Source of the DNA: an uncultured SAR86 cluster bacterium
GTDB taxonomy: Bacteria; Pseudomonadota; Gammaproteobacteria; Magnimaribacterales; D2472
DNA length: 64,000 nt
Assembly (NCBI GenBank): GCA_902518715.1
Contig: CABYHU010000001.1
Span: 1-64,000 of the forward strand
Direction of reading: 5' to 3'
The notes beneath the pieces were generated by a model, which made no database searches, was not told the origin of the DNA, and saw only the letters and a list, made by a program, of their open reading frames with translations. Both the position numbers and the translations under genes were made by a program. Every line of letters starts with the position of its first letter. Within the stretch, counting starts at the first letter, position 1. Shown in pieces: positions 55,636 through 64,000 of the stretch.

Positions 55636-55664
55636 TTGAAAGCCCATTACATTGCAGTTATATT
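55636..55664 (+). promoter_or_regulatory. Sigma-70-type promoter of tRNA-Gly
   Basis: TTGAAA, a 17-base spacer and TATATT end 17 bases upstream of the mature tRNA-Gly. Confidence 0.6.
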
Positions 55665-55681
55665 TACTACCCACTTGTGAT

Positions 55682-55757
55682 GCGGGAATAGCTCAGCTGG
55701 TAGAGCGCAACCTTGCCAAGGTTGAGGTCGCGAGTTCGAACCTCGTTTCCCGCTCCA
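55682..55757 (+). tRNA. tRNA-Gly (anticodon GCC)
   Basis: A 76-nt cloverleaf with encoded CCA. The acceptor is GCGGGAA paired with TTCCCGC, the D-arm is GCTCAGCTGGTAGAGC, the anticodon arm is CAACC-TTGCCAA-GGTTG with anticodon GCC, and the T-arm has GTTCGAACC. It marks the right boundary of the acquired island, which is on its 5' side. Confidence 0.97.
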
Positions 55758-55774
55758 ATTAAGAATCATTATTT

Positions 55775-56251
55775 ATGAAAGAATTATTTCCTTATCACGG
55801 TGAAAAAATATTGGTTACTCAAGAGATGTGTGACCACAATGGTCATATGAATACTGGATCATATACAAGATGTTTTGATGGGTGTTGGGGTCAAATGTAT
55901 ACAGATATGGGTTTTGATGATGAGTATTTCAATAATGGATATTCTTCCTTTACTTTAGAGGAAAATTTAAAATATTTTAAAGAATTTTTAGAAGGCGATT
56001 TAATATATCCGTCTTTTAGAATTGTTGGTTTAAATAGGAAATGTATTCATATTTTAGGATGCCTTTTAGATTCAGAAAATAATATATCTACAGTCTATGA
56101 GACTGTGCTGGGTCACATTGATATGAATTTACGTAAGATTATCGAAATGGATGATTCTTTCTTTAATTCAATTACATCTTTAAAACATAGTCATGATAAT
56201 CTTGGGAGCATTCCATTTGATTTGAGGTTGGCAGTTAAAGAAAGCGTCTAA
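55775..56251 (+). CDS. Hotdog-fold acyl-CoA thioesterase-like protein
   Basis: This 158-aa protein has the 4HBT-type active-site stretch CDHNGHMNTGSYTRCFD, with the conserved Asp and HMN, and SSFTLEENLKYFKEFLEGD. Such enzymes hydrolyse acyl-CoAs or betainyl-CoA-type thioesters. It starts 17 bases after tRNA-Gly and ends 21 bases before glcB. A link to malate synthase metabolism is not established. Confidence 0.82.
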   Translation: MKELFPYHGEKILVTQEMCDHNGHMNTGSYTRCFDGCWGQMYTDMGFDDEYFNNGYSSFTLEENLKYFKEFLEGDLIYPSFRIVGLNRKCIHILGCLLDSENNISTVYETVLGHIDMNLRKIIEMDDSFFNSITSLKHSHDNLGSIPFDLRLAVKESV

Positions 56252-56272
56252 TACCTCTGATAAAATATTAAT

Positions 56273-58432
56273 ATGCAAAGTTACATTAAACACGGAAGTC
56301 TTAATATCCATAATGCTCTTTATAGATTTCTTAATGATGAGGTGCTTTCGGGACTTGATATAAGCTCAGATGAGTTTTGGGGAAAGTTTGAGGGTCTTTT
56401 AGAGGAATTCCATCAAAGAAATAAAGATTTATTAGCAAGAAGATCTTTATTACAAGATCAAATCTCTTCTTGGCACAAGAGTAATGATTTTAATTTAAAT
56501 GAATATAAAAAGTTTTTAAAAGAAATAGGTTACTTAGAGAAAGTGCCTGCAGATTTTACAATCACTACAAGGAATACAGATCCAGAAATTTCGGGTATTC
56601 CAGGACCCCAGCTTGTTGTTCCAATCATGAATGCAAGATTTGCTTTAAATGCAACAAATGCAAGGTGGGGCAGCCTTTATGACGCACTATATGGAACTGA
56701 TGTTATTTCAGAAGAAGGAGGCGCACTTAGAGAGGGTGCATATAATGAAATTCGTGGAAATAAAGTCATTGATTTTTCAAAAAAATTTTTAGATCAGTGT
56801 TTCCCACTTACTGATCTTAGTTATAAAGATATTACAAATATTTCAGTTAGGGATCAAAGATTACTTTTTCATACTGAGCAAGATCAAATTACTTATCTAA
56901 AAAATGAAAATCAATTCAAAGGATTTAATGGATCTCCTGAAAATCCTTCAGAGGTTCTATTAGTAAACAACAATCTTCATTTAGAAATACAAATAGATCC
57001 CAATCATCCTGTCGGTAAGACTGACAAAGCAAATATTAAAGATATTGTTTTGGAGTCTGCAGTTTCAACAATCCAAGATTGTGAGGATTCAGTTGCCGCA
57101 GTTGATGCTGAAGATAAAGTAATTGCTTATAGAAATTGGCTAGGTTTGATGAAAGGGGATCTCTCTGAAACATTTGAAAAAAATGGAAAACAATTAACAA
57201 GAGTCTTAAAGGAAGATAGAAAGTATCTAGATGCTAATGGAAATTCTTTTTCTCTTCCTGGAAGAAGTCTTTTACTTGTTAGGAATGTTGGTCATCTTAT
57301 GCAGAATCCTTCAGTAATATTAGAAAATGGTGACGAGGTTTTTGAAGGAATCTTAGATGCCATGTTTACCATATGTATCGCTTTATATGATCTAAATAAG
57401 TTAAATACATTGTCGAATTCAAGGAACAAAAGTATGTATATCGTCAAACCAAAAATGCATGGTTCTGAGGAGGTAGCTTTCACATGCGACTTGTTTGATG
57501 CAGTTGAACGATTATTCAATCTAGAAAAAAATACTGTAAAAGTTGGAATTATGGACGAGGAGAGACGCACCACTATTAATCTAAAGGCTTGCATCGAAAA
57601 AGCTAAAGAAAGAATAATTTTTATAAATACTGGTTTTTTAGACAGAACAGGAGATGAAATACATACAAGCATGGAAGCAGGAGCAATGGTTCCTAAATCA
57701 GAGATGAAGGCTCAATCATGGATAAACGCTTATGAAGATTGGAATGTAGATATAGGTATAAGCTGTGGATTAAGTGGTAGAGCACAAATCGGAAAGGGAA
57801 TGTGGGCAATGCCAGATGAGATGAAAGATATGGTAGAGACTAAAATAGCTCATCCATTATCTGGTGCAACATGTGCATGGGTCCCATCACCAACAGCAGC
57901 AACGCTTCATGCAATGCATTATCATCATGTTGATGTGTTATCAAAACAAGAGGAGCTATCTTCTAGGGAACAAGCTGATTTAGATAAGATTTTAACTATT
58001 CCTCTTTTAAAGGAGCATTTAGATAAACAAACAATTAGGAATGAGATAGCAAACAGTGCTCAAGGAATACTTGGTTATGTCGTGAGATGGATTGATCAGG
58101 GCATTGGATGTTCAAAAGTTCCAGATATTAACAATGTTGGTCTTATGGAGGATAGAGCAACGTGCAGGATATCAAGCCAGCATATTTCAAACTGGATTCA
58201 CCATGGTGTTTGTTCAGAGGAAGAAGTAATTGATATTTTTAAAGAGATGGCTCTAGTTGTTGATGAGCAAAACAAAGATGATTCAAACTATCAAAAAATG
58301 GGATCAAATTTTTCTGGATTTGCATTTCAAGCTTCCCTAGATTTAGCAATAAAAGGAGTTTCCCAACCAAGCGGATATACTGAGCCGTTGTTACATAAAT
58401 GGCGTCTAGAGTTCAAGAAAAATATTCGTTAA
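56273..58432 (+). CDS. glcB: Malate synthase G
   Basis: This 719-aa monomeric enzyme condenses glyoxylate with acetyl-CoA to malate. Length matches E. coli GlcB (723 aa). The metal-binding acidic cluster is in QDCEDSVAAVDAEDK, and the KPKMHGSEEVAF and GMWAMPDEMKDM segments are typical of isoform G. No isocitrate lyase gene is nearby. A structured small RNA follows. Confidence 0.96.
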   Translation: MQSYIKHGSLNIHNALYRFLNDEVLSGLDISSDEFWGKFEGLLEEFHQRNKDLLARRSLLQDQISSWHKSNDFNLNEYKKFLKEIGYLEKVPADFTITTRNTDPEISGIPGPQLVVPIMNARFALNATNARWGSLYDALYGTDVISEEGGALREGAYNEIRGNKVIDFSKKFLDQCFPLTDLSYKDITNISVRDQRLLFHTEQDQITYLKNENQFKGFNGSPENPSEVLLVNNNLHLEIQIDPNHPVGKTDKANIKDIVLESAVSTIQDCEDSVAAVDAEDKVIAYRNWLGLMKGDLSETFEKNGKQLTRVLKEDRKYLDANGNSFSLPGRSLLLVRNVGHLMQNPSVILENGDEVFEGILDAMFTICIALYDLNKLNTLSNSRNKSMYIVKPKMHGSEEVAFTCDLFDAVERLFNLEKNTVKVGIMDEERRTTINLKACIEKAKERIIFINTGFLDRTGDEIHTSMEAGAMVPKSEMKAQSWINAYEDWNVDIGISCGLSGRAQIGKGMWAMPDEMKDMVETKIAHPLSGATCAWVPSPTAATLHAMHYHHVDVLSKQEELSSREQADLDKILTIPLLKEHLDKQTIRNEIANSAQGILGYVVRWIDQGIGCSKVPDINNVGLMEDRATCRISSQHISNWIHHGVCSEEEVIDIFKEMALVVDEQNKDDSNYQKMGSNFSGFAFQASLDLAIKGVSQPSGYTEPLLHKWRLEFKKNIR

Positions 58433-58461
58433 AAAAACTTAACTTTTTTTACACAAAGGTG

Positions 58462-58489
58462 TTGACACTTTTCAAAAAGAGCGTAATAT
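58462..58489 (+). promoter_or_regulatory. Strong sigma-70 promoter of the small RNA
   Basis: A perfect TTGACA at 58462-58467, a 16-base spacer and TAATAT at 58484-58489. It predicts a transcription start near 58496, and no ORF follows before the terminator. Confidence 0.75.
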
Positions 58490-58495
58490 GAACTT

Positions 58496-58716
58496 TACCT
58501 GATGAGGACTGATAAGAGACCAACTGCAGACGGAAACTTAAGGGAAATCATAGGAAGAGCCCTCAAGGCGAAAGCGTTTTAAAGAGTATACGATAAAAAA
58601 TAGCTTTAAAACCCACCAAGGATGAAGAGATAGCATCCAAGGAGCTAAAGAAAATCTCACTTTAGACACTTGAGGAACTCGAACTGAAAGACAGAGCGCA
58701 AGCTCTGTTTTTTTTT
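58496..58716 (+). ncRNA. GGA-rich structured small RNA, CsrB/RsmZ-like candidate
   Basis: The 331-base gap between glcB and pyk holds no ORF but has a strong promoter and a terminator, defining a transcript of about 220 nt. Seven GGA triplets occur (58506, 58532, 58543, 58553, 58620, 58641, 58674). CAAGGATG (58617-58624) matches the core of the CsrA consensus CARGGAUG exactly, and CAAGGA recurs at 58638. Stems visible by eye are GTTTTAAAG/CTTTAAAAC (58576/58604, 9 pairs), GGATG/CATCC (58620/58634) and CTAAAG/CTTTAG (58645/58660). A CsrA-sequestering RNA is the best guess. It does not look like 6S, tmRNA or RNase P RNA to me. An attenuating leader of pyk is the alternative. Confidence 0.6.
58691..58716 (+). 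terminator. Intrinsic terminator of the small RNA
   Basis: ACAGAGC, the loop GCAA, GCTCTGT and a run of nine T counted from the stem end. The stem is perfect. It lies 48 bases upstream of the pyk start. Confidence 0.93.
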
Positions 58717-58764
58717 GTGCTGAAAAAATTCCTTATGGTTCTTTTTTAATGTAATATCCACCTC

Positions 58765-60174
58765 ATGTTCACTAGAACAAAAATTATTTGCACTATTGGT
58801 CCAGCTACATCTGAATTAATCACAATGCAAAAGATGTATTCAGCTGGAATGAATGTTGTTCGAATTAATATGTCACATGCGTCTCATGATGAGGCTTTAA
58901 ATGTAATAAATAATGTTAAAAAAATTAATAAAAATCCAGATATTAAAATGGGCCCAATTTCCATTTTGATAGATACACAAGGCCCTGAAATCAGAACAGG
59001 AGATAGGGATACATCTCTTGATTTAAAACTTGGTGATAAAGTAAACCTGACTGTAAGAGATGAAGTCGATGTTGAGACATCATCTATCAAGATTAACTAT
59101 AGGGGATTAATTAACAGTGTAAAAAAAGGTTCAAAGATTTCTGTAGATAATGGCCTAGTAAATTTTAAAGTTTTAGAAAAACATGACGATAAGCTTTTGT
59201 GTAGGGTTATTGATGGAGGAAAAATTGGTAGTAAGAGAAGTGTTAATCTCCCTGGAGTGAGGATTGACCTTCCTTCAATAACAAAAAAAGATAAAGCCGA
59301 TATAAATTTTGCTATCAAACATGATGTAGATTACATAGCTCTTTCCTTTGTTAGAAAAATTGAGGATATTCATAGCTTAAGAAAGATCTTAAAGAGAAAG
59401 AAATCACAAATAAAAGTTGTTTCAAAAATTGAAGACAATGAAGGTCTTTCTAATATTCATGCCATTACACAAGAATCAGATGCTGTCATGGTTGCCCGAG
59501 GCGATCTTGGAATTGAAACTAGCTTGGCTGATTTGCCAAATGTACAAAGACGTATAATGTATGCCTGTTCAAAATGGGGAAGAAGATCAATCGTAGCTAC
59601 TCACTTGCTTGAATCAATGATAGAGAAGCCAACACCTACCAGAGCTGAAGTAACTGATGTTGCTAACACTATTTATGAGGGTGCAGATGCAATCATGCTG
59701 TCTGGCGAGACCAGCATTGGGAAATATCCAATTGAATGCATAAGATTTCTTAAATCTATAGCTGATAGATCAGAAAAATTTAGAACATTAGGGTATGAAG
59801 AAAAACTTCAATTAAGTGGCGATTGGGAATACTTGGCTAAGACTGCGAGAGATCTCGCTGAGTCGATTAATGCTGACGGCATTATAGTTATTACGCGAAG
59901 TGGTTATACAGCAAATCTAGTTTCAAACGCAAAGCCATTCAATGTTCCAATATATGCTTTCACAAATGATAAAAGAGTTCATAGACAGCTTTCATTAGTT
60001 GGCTCTGTTTTAAGTTTTTATCAAAAAAGTATTGTTGATAATAAAAATAATATGTCTAAAATTGCTAATACACTCAAAAAAGTTTTTAGTAAAAAGAAAA
60101 AATTAAAGTTTGTTCTTATTTCTGGAATGTTCTCAGAGAAACATTCTGATGCAATTAGAGTTGTAAACTTTTAA
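58765..60174 (+). CDS. pyk: Pyruvate kinase
   Basis: This 469-aa enzyme makes pyruvate and ATP from phosphoenolpyruvate. The N-terminal RTKIICTIGPAT and RINMSHASH lead into the barrel. The catalytic and metal region has SKIEDNEG and VMVARGDLGIE. A B domain lies between, and the C-terminal domain ends near VLISGMFSEKHSD. Length matches E. coli PykF (470 aa). It may be read from its own promoter or by read-through past the small-RNA terminator. Confidence 0.96.
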   Translation: MFTRTKIICTIGPATSELITMQKMYSAGMNVVRINMSHASHDEALNVINNVKKINKNPDIKMGPISILIDTQGPEIRTGDRDTSLDLKLGDKVNLTVRDEVDVETSSIKINYRGLINSVKKGSKISVDNGLVNFKVLEKHDDKLLCRVIDGGKIGSKRSVNLPGVRIDLPSITKKDKADINFAIKHDVDYIALSFVRKIEDIHSLRKILKRKKSQIKVVSKIEDNEGLSNIHAITQESDAVMVARGDLGIETSLADLPNVQRRIMYACSKWGRRSIVATHLLESMIEKPTPTRAEVTDVANTIYEGADAIMLSGETSIGKYPIECIRFLKSIADRSEKFRTLGYEEKLQLSGDWEYLAKTARDLAESINADGIIVITRSGYTANLVSNAKPFNVPIYAFTNDKRVHRQLSLVGSVLSFYQKSIVDNKNNMSKIANTLKKVFSKKKKLKFVLISGMFSEKHSDAIRVVNF

Positions 60175-60185
60175 AAGGGGATAGT

Positions 60186-61748
60186 ATGTTTTTTAATTCA
60201 TTAGATTTTTCAATCATTGCAATTTACTGTGTCGGTATAATTGCTATAGCTACATATGTTTCCAGGCAACAATCAGGATCTGAGAGGAGTCCTGAGGATT
60301 ATTTTTTAGCTGGCAGATCGCTCCCTTGGTGGGCTATAGGAGCTTCTTTGATTGCTGCAAATATTTCTGCAGAACAAATTATTGGTATGTCAGGTCAGGG
60401 TTTTGTAGTGGGTATAGCTATTGCGACATATGAGCTTACGGCTGCAATTGCATTAATTGTTATGGCAAAGTATTTCTTGCCTCTTTTTCTAAAAAAACAA
60501 ATCTATACGATGCCGCAATTCTTAGAACAACGCTTCGATAAAAGAGTTAGCTTGGTATTGTCCTTTTTCTGGCTTGCAGTATATATATTTATCAATCTTA
60601 CATCAGTCTTATGGCTTGGCTCACTTGCTATAAATACACTCACAGGACTTGAAACTTTCTATGGTTTAGTTTTACTTGCAATTCTATCTTTAGCATATTC
60701 GTTATATGGTGGATTAAAGGCTGTTGCACTTACAGATATTATTCAAGTCGTTCTCTTAATATTTGGTGGATTAGCTGTTTCTTTTATTGCATTATCAAAG
60801 ATTGGAAATGGTGTTGTGACTGATGGTTTTGTTGAAGTGTATAGATCATTACCTGAAAAATGGGACATTATTTTATCTCCAGATAATCCATCCTATAAAG
60901 ACCTTCCAGGTGTTTGGGTTTTAATTGGTGGTCTCTGGATAGCACACTTTGCATATTGGGGCTTCAACCAATACATAACTCAAAGAGCTCTTGGGGCTAA
61001 GTCTCTGCCAGAGGCGCAGAAGGGAGTAATGTTCGCCGCCTATTTAAAAATTATAATGCCGCTTGTTATTGTTCTTCCTGGAATATGCGCAGCTGTTCTA
61101 TTCCCATTACTTGAAACAAGCGATAAAGCATATCCTATGATGATGTCTTTACTACCCAATGGATTGTTAGGATTAACTTTTGCTGCATTAATCGCAGCTA
61201 TCGTTTCTTCTTTAGCATCTATGACCAACAGTATAAGCACAATATTCACTATGGATGTATACAGAGCTTATGCAACAAATAATCCATCGAATGCAAGATT
61301 AGTTAATATCGGAAGATCAACCTCGGTTGTGGCTTTAGTAATAGCAGTATTTTCTGCAACACCTCTCTTGGGGAGTCTTGAGTCAGCATTCCAATATATT
61401 CAAAACTTTACCGGATTTTTTACTCCAGGGATTTTAGTGATATTTTTAGTAGCTCTATTTTGGCCAAAAGCTACGACATTGTCGGTACTTAATGCTGCAT
61501 TAACTTCTCTAGCTCTATCAATATTTATATTTTACTTTTTCCCTGAATATCCATTTATTCATAGAATGGCTGTGGTGTTCTTTTCATCATTCTTTGTTTG
61601 TTATCTAACATCTTTGATTCAAGGCTATACAGACAGTCCTAAGGCTATTAATTTAAATGATATGAGTTTTGCAACATCTAAAGCTTTTAATGTAAATACT
61701 GCTGTAGTTGTAGTAATACTATCAATAATTTATATCAGCCTGTGGTAA
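60186..61748 (+). CDS. Sodium:solute symporter, SGLT/SSS family
   Basis: This 520-aa transporter has about 14 hydrophobic segments and SSS landmarks: DYFLAGRSLPWWAIGASLIAAN early, AYSLYGGLKAVALTDIIQ in the middle, and ALIAAIVSSLASMTNSISTIF in helix 8/9, where sodium ligands lie. It resembles vSGLT-type sugar importers. Its end overlaps the start of a GH3 glucosidase by 7 bases, so it probably imports the released sugar. It starts 11 bases after pyk with an AAAAGGGG Shine-Dalgarno. Confidence 0.9.
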   Translation: MFFNSLDFSIIAIYCVGIIAIATYVSRQQSGSERSPEDYFLAGRSLPWWAIGASLIAANISAEQIIGMSGQGFVVGIAIATYELTAAIALIVMAKYFLPLFLKKQIYTMPQFLEQRFDKRVSLVLSFFWLAVYIFINLTSVLWLGSLAINTLTGLETFYGLVLLAILSLAYSLYGGLKAVALTDIIQVVLLIFGGLAVSFIALSKIGNGVVTDGFVEVYRSLPEKWDIILSPDNPSYKDLPGVWVLIGGLWIAHFAYWGFNQYITQRALGAKSLPEAQKGVMFAAYLKIIMPLVIVLPGICAAVLFPLLETSDKAYPMMMSLLPNGLLGLTFAALIAAIVSSLASMTNSISTIFTMDVYRAYATNNPSNARLVNIGRSTSVVALVIAVFSATPLLGSLESAFQYIQNFTGFFTPGILVIFLVALFWPKATTLSVLNAALTSLALSIFIFYFFPEYPFIHRMAVVFFSSFFVCYLTSLIQGYTDSPKAINLNDMSFATSKAFNVNTAVVVVILSIIYISLW

Positions 61749-64000
61749 AAAGATATTTCTTAATTGCCTTACTGTTAGGTATTTCCTCAAATGTGACTGC
61801 ATCTATAGATTGGTCAAGTCCATCAACTTGTAATATTGAGGGCTCAAACAACCTTGATGAGATTATTAATCAAATGACATTAAGGCAAAAGATAGGCCAA
61901 ATAATTATGCCTGATATTCAATATGTCACACCTGAAGAAGCAAAAAAGTATCAGTTAGGTTCAATTCTCAACGGAGGCGGAAGTTGGCCAAACAATAAAA
62001 AAACTAGCACAGTCCAAGATTGGCAAAATCTAAGTAAAGCTTACTATGATGCTTCACCAGTTATTGGAGACCAAATCGTTCCAATTATATGGGGGACAGA
62101 TGCAGTGCATGGTCATAGTAACGTTATTGGAGCAACTGTATTCCCTCACAACATAGGTATTGGCGCGACTCAAGATACTGATCTGATTAAAAGAATTGCA
62201 GGGGTTGTAGCTAAGGAAGTTCTCTCAACAGGGATTGTTTGGACTTTTGCTCCTACAATCACAGTTCCTCAGAATGATACTTGGGGAAGGACTTATGAAG
62301 GTTTTTCAGAGAATCAAGATCTTGTATCTAGAATAGGGAAAGCTTTTATCGAAGGAGTTCAAGGGACTGGTGATGAATTTCTTGATTCAAATCATATTAT
62401 GGCAACTGCGAAGCACTTCATTGGTGATGGCGGTACCTTTAAGGGTATTGATAAGGGTGATACAAGGATTTCTGAAGGTGGTTTAAAGAATATACATGGA
62501 ACGCCATACTATTCAGCTTTTGAAGCTTGTGTTCAATCTGTTATGGCAAGCTTTAACTCCTGGAATGGTGTAAAAATGCATGGCCATAAATATCTCTTAA
62601 CTGACGTTTTGAGGGATCAAATGGGCTTCAATGGGTTGGTTGTTGGAGATTGGAATGGTCATGGAGAGGTCCCAGGATGCACAAATGCGAATTGTCCTGA
62701 AAGTTTTAATGCTGGCGTGGATATTTATATGGCTCCCGATGAATGGAAAGAGCTATACACAAACACCGTAAGGGCAGTTAAAGCTGGAGATATTTCAGAG
62801 GATAGATTAGATGATGCAGTTAGAAAAATTCTCACTGTAAAGGATAGGCTAGGAATGCTTGATGGGCGAAAGCCACATGAGTATGAGAATTATGTTGGTA
62901 AAATTGAGCATAGAAAGCTTGCAAGAGAAGCGGTATCAAAGTCACTAGTTCTCCTTAAGAATAATGATAATTTACTTCCTCTTGATTCAACAAAACATTT
63001 TTTAGTAATTGGTAATGCTGCTGTTGAAATAATGAATCAAATGGGTGGCTGGACAATCACATGGCAGGGTACTGAATTAAATAGGTCAGATTTTCCAAAT
63101 ACACTATCCATATACGAAGCTTTAGCTGAACAAGTCATTGAGAATGGAGGTTCAATAGAGTTTTCACAAAATGGAACTTACAAACAAAAACCTGACTATG
63201 TAATTTCAGTTTATGGAGAAAATCCCTATGCAGAGTTCTTTGGTGATGTGAAGGATCTATCATTTAAATCGTCCGACTTAAATTATTTAAATGCAATGAG
63301 AAAGCTTAGCAGCGAATCTATTCCCATTACTTCAATATTTTTAAGCGGAAGACCTCTGGCGGTTAATAAACAAATTAATCTTTCTTCTGCTTTTATTGCT
63401 GCATGGCTCCCTGGTCAGGCCGTTGAGGGAATAGCTGATGTTATCTTGAAAAAAGATGGAAAGATAAATAAAGATTTCACAGGAAAACTTTCATTTACTT
63501 GGCCAAAAAAATCTACACAGACTGTTTTAAATTCTAATGATCCACTGTCTGATCATTTATTTGCATTTGGGTACGGATTATCTTATTCCGACACTATTAA
63601 TATTCCTTTTCTTGAAGAGGAAGAAATAATCGAAAAGATTGATAGTAAAATAATCTTTGAAGGCTCCCCTTTGAACGCTAATGAGTTTGTAATCGAAAAT
63701 AATAAATCTCCATCAATTGTGAATGCTAATTTATACACTAGCCCTGAAAAAAATATTTCTTTGAAAAGATTTGATCTTAATCAGCAGTATGACTCTAGAA
63801 ACATTGTTTTTAATGATTCTGAGCTAATGAATGCCTGGGGCATATCATTGAATGAGAACCTTGTCATGAGTGAGCTAAGCAACCCATATGTGAGTATTAA
63901 GTTTAGAATAAACTCCAGATCTGATGACCTGCTATTTTTTGTAGCAACCTGCGGTGTAAATTGCAGTGGAGCAATTAATTTAATGGATTTCTTGAGTGAT
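61742..64000 (+). CDS. Secreted glycoside hydrolase family 3 exo-beta-glucosidase, partial
   Basis: This gene runs off the window and is missing from the ORF track. GTG at 61742, overlapping the symporter stop, begins VKRYFLIALLLGISSNVTAS, a signal peptide. At least 753 residues follow. GH3 landmarks are LRQKIGQIIMPD, WGTDAVHGHSNV, AKHFIGDGGT and VVGDWNGHGEVPGC, the last with the nucleophile aspartate. A second domain (SLVLLKNN to GYGLSYSD) follows. The region after residue 700 resembles the accessory domain of ExoP-like marine exo-1,3/1,4-beta-glucanases. With the symporter it suggests beta-glucan use. Confidence 0.92.
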   Translation, partial: MVKRYFLIALLLGISSNVTASIDWSSPSTCNIEGSNNLDEIINQMTLRQKIGQIIMPDIQYVTPEEAKKYQLGSILNGGGSWPNNKKTSTVQDWQNLSKAYYDASPVIGDQIVPIIWGTDAVHGHSNVIGATVFPHNIGIGATQDTDLIKRIAGVVAKEVLSTGIVWTFAPTITVPQNDTWGRTYEGFSENQDLVSRIGKAFIEGVQGTGDEFLDSNHIMATAKHFIGDGGTFKGIDKGDTRISEGGLKNIHGTPYYSAFEACVQSVMASFNSWNGVKMHGHKYLLTDVLRDQMGFNGLVVGDWNGHGEVPGCTNANCPESFNAGVDIYMAPDEWKELYTNTVRAVKAGDISEDRLDDAVRKILTVKDRLGMLDGRKPHEYENYVGKIEHRKLAREAVSKSLVLLKNNDNLLPLDSTKHFLVIGNAAVEIMNQMGGWTITWQGTELNRSDFPNTLSIYEALAEQVIENGGSIEFSQNGTYKQKPDYVISVYGENPYAEFFGDVKDLSFKSSDLNYLNAMRKLSSESIPITSIFLSGRPLAVNKQINLSSAFIAAWLPGQAVEGIADVILKKDGKINKDFTGKLSFTWPKKSTQTVLNSNDPLSDHLFAFGYGLSYSDTINIPFLEEEEIIEKIDSKIIFEGSPLNANEFVIENNKSPSIVNANLYTSPEKNISLKRFDLNQQYDSRNIVFNDSELMNAWGISLNENLVMSELSNPYVSIKFRINSRSDDLLFFVATCGVNCSGAINLMDFLSD

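Larger units (their letters stand above)
52304..55681. mobile_element. Probable acquired surface-glycan island next to tRNA-Gly
   Basis: Four minus-strand genes (glycosyltransferase, Kdo kinase, two sulfotransferases) form one tight operon unlike the surrounding housekeeping genes. Base composition shifts: line 53281-53340 has 33 G+C in 60 bases, against 14 in 46381-46440. The kdkA and glycosyltransferase half is intermediate (19-20 of 60 in two lines counted), so the island looks mosaic. It abuts the 5' side of tRNA-Gly. I found no integrase, no transposase, and no duplicated tRNA end at the left edge, so the mechanism of acquisition is unknown. Confidence 0.6.

Noticed and set aside
58496-58716. 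6S RNA, tmRNA or RNase P RNA identity for the glcB-pyk transcript
   Set aside because: There is no tRNA-like end or tag ORF, none of the RNase P core segments that I can recognise, and no single long closing stem with a central bubble.

Overview
This window is a compact, AT-rich bacterial chromosome segment that looks gammaproteobacterial. The conserved gene strings support this: xerD-dsbC-hom-thrC, prfB-lysS, sdhE/ygfZ divergent, rpoE-rseA-degP(mucD)-lepA-lepB-rnc-era-recO-acpS, queA-tgt-yajC-secD-secF, and suhB/trmJ divergent. Low G+C, very short intergenic gaps, overlapping genes, shortened proteins (TsaB, YgfZ), a large TonB-dependent receptor and a GH3/sodium-symporter pair suggest a free-living marine lineage with a streamlined genome, for example SAR86-like. 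The lineage is inference; no 16S rRNA gene is present.

Layout. 1-6.8 kb: end of xerD, a DsbC-type isomerase, homoserine dehydrogenase, threonine synthase, a PhzF-like protein, prfB with its programmed +1 frameshift, and lysS. 6.8-8.7 kb (minus strand): a secreted orphan, a DUF6231-like protein and malate dehydrogenase. 8.8-12 kb: a PatB/MalY-type PLP enzyme, an indoleamine 2,3-dioxygenase and a short-chain dehydrogenase in one probable operon. 12-16.4 kb: class Ia ribonucleotide reductase nrdAB (minus strand), with candidate NrdR and DnaA boxes upstream. 16.4-21.7 kb: glpK, an orphan ABC ATPase, serA, a DnaA-box-rich gap, ung, then ygfZ and sdhE divergent. ygfZ has no normal start codon in its frame. 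21.7-32.2 kb: the sigma-E operon with a sigma-E-like promoter, then translation, RNA-processing, lipid-carrier and rRNA-methylation genes. 32.2-39.2 kb: tRNA-Leu, queuosine genes, Sec translocon genes, suhB, trmJ and tRNA-Glu. 39.3-48.8 kb: a secreted amidase, a BI-1-like membrane protein, a rhodanese, pyruvate dehydrogenase E1 and E2, a DUF2147 protein, a second threonine-synthase-like enzyme, a patatin and an RRM protein. 48.8-52.3 kb: a TonB-dependent receptor and an NTF2-like protein.

52.3-55.7 kb is an apparent acquired island next to tRNA-Gly. It encodes a glycosyltransferase, a Kdo kinase and two sulfotransferases; the sulfotransferase pair is markedly richer in G+C than its surroundings. 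It probably decorates a surface glycan. 55.7-64 kb: a thioesterase, malate synthase G, an unannotated structured small RNA, pyruvate kinase, an SSS-family sugar symporter and the start of a GH3 glucosidase cut by the window edge.

The most interesting items are the roughly 220-nt GGA-rich small RNA between glcB and pyk (a CsrB/RsmZ-like candidate), the Tgt that has lost two zinc-ligand cysteines, the start-codon-less ygfZ, the indoleamine dioxygenase operon, the DnaA-box cluster between serA and ung, and the mosaic sulfotransferase island.
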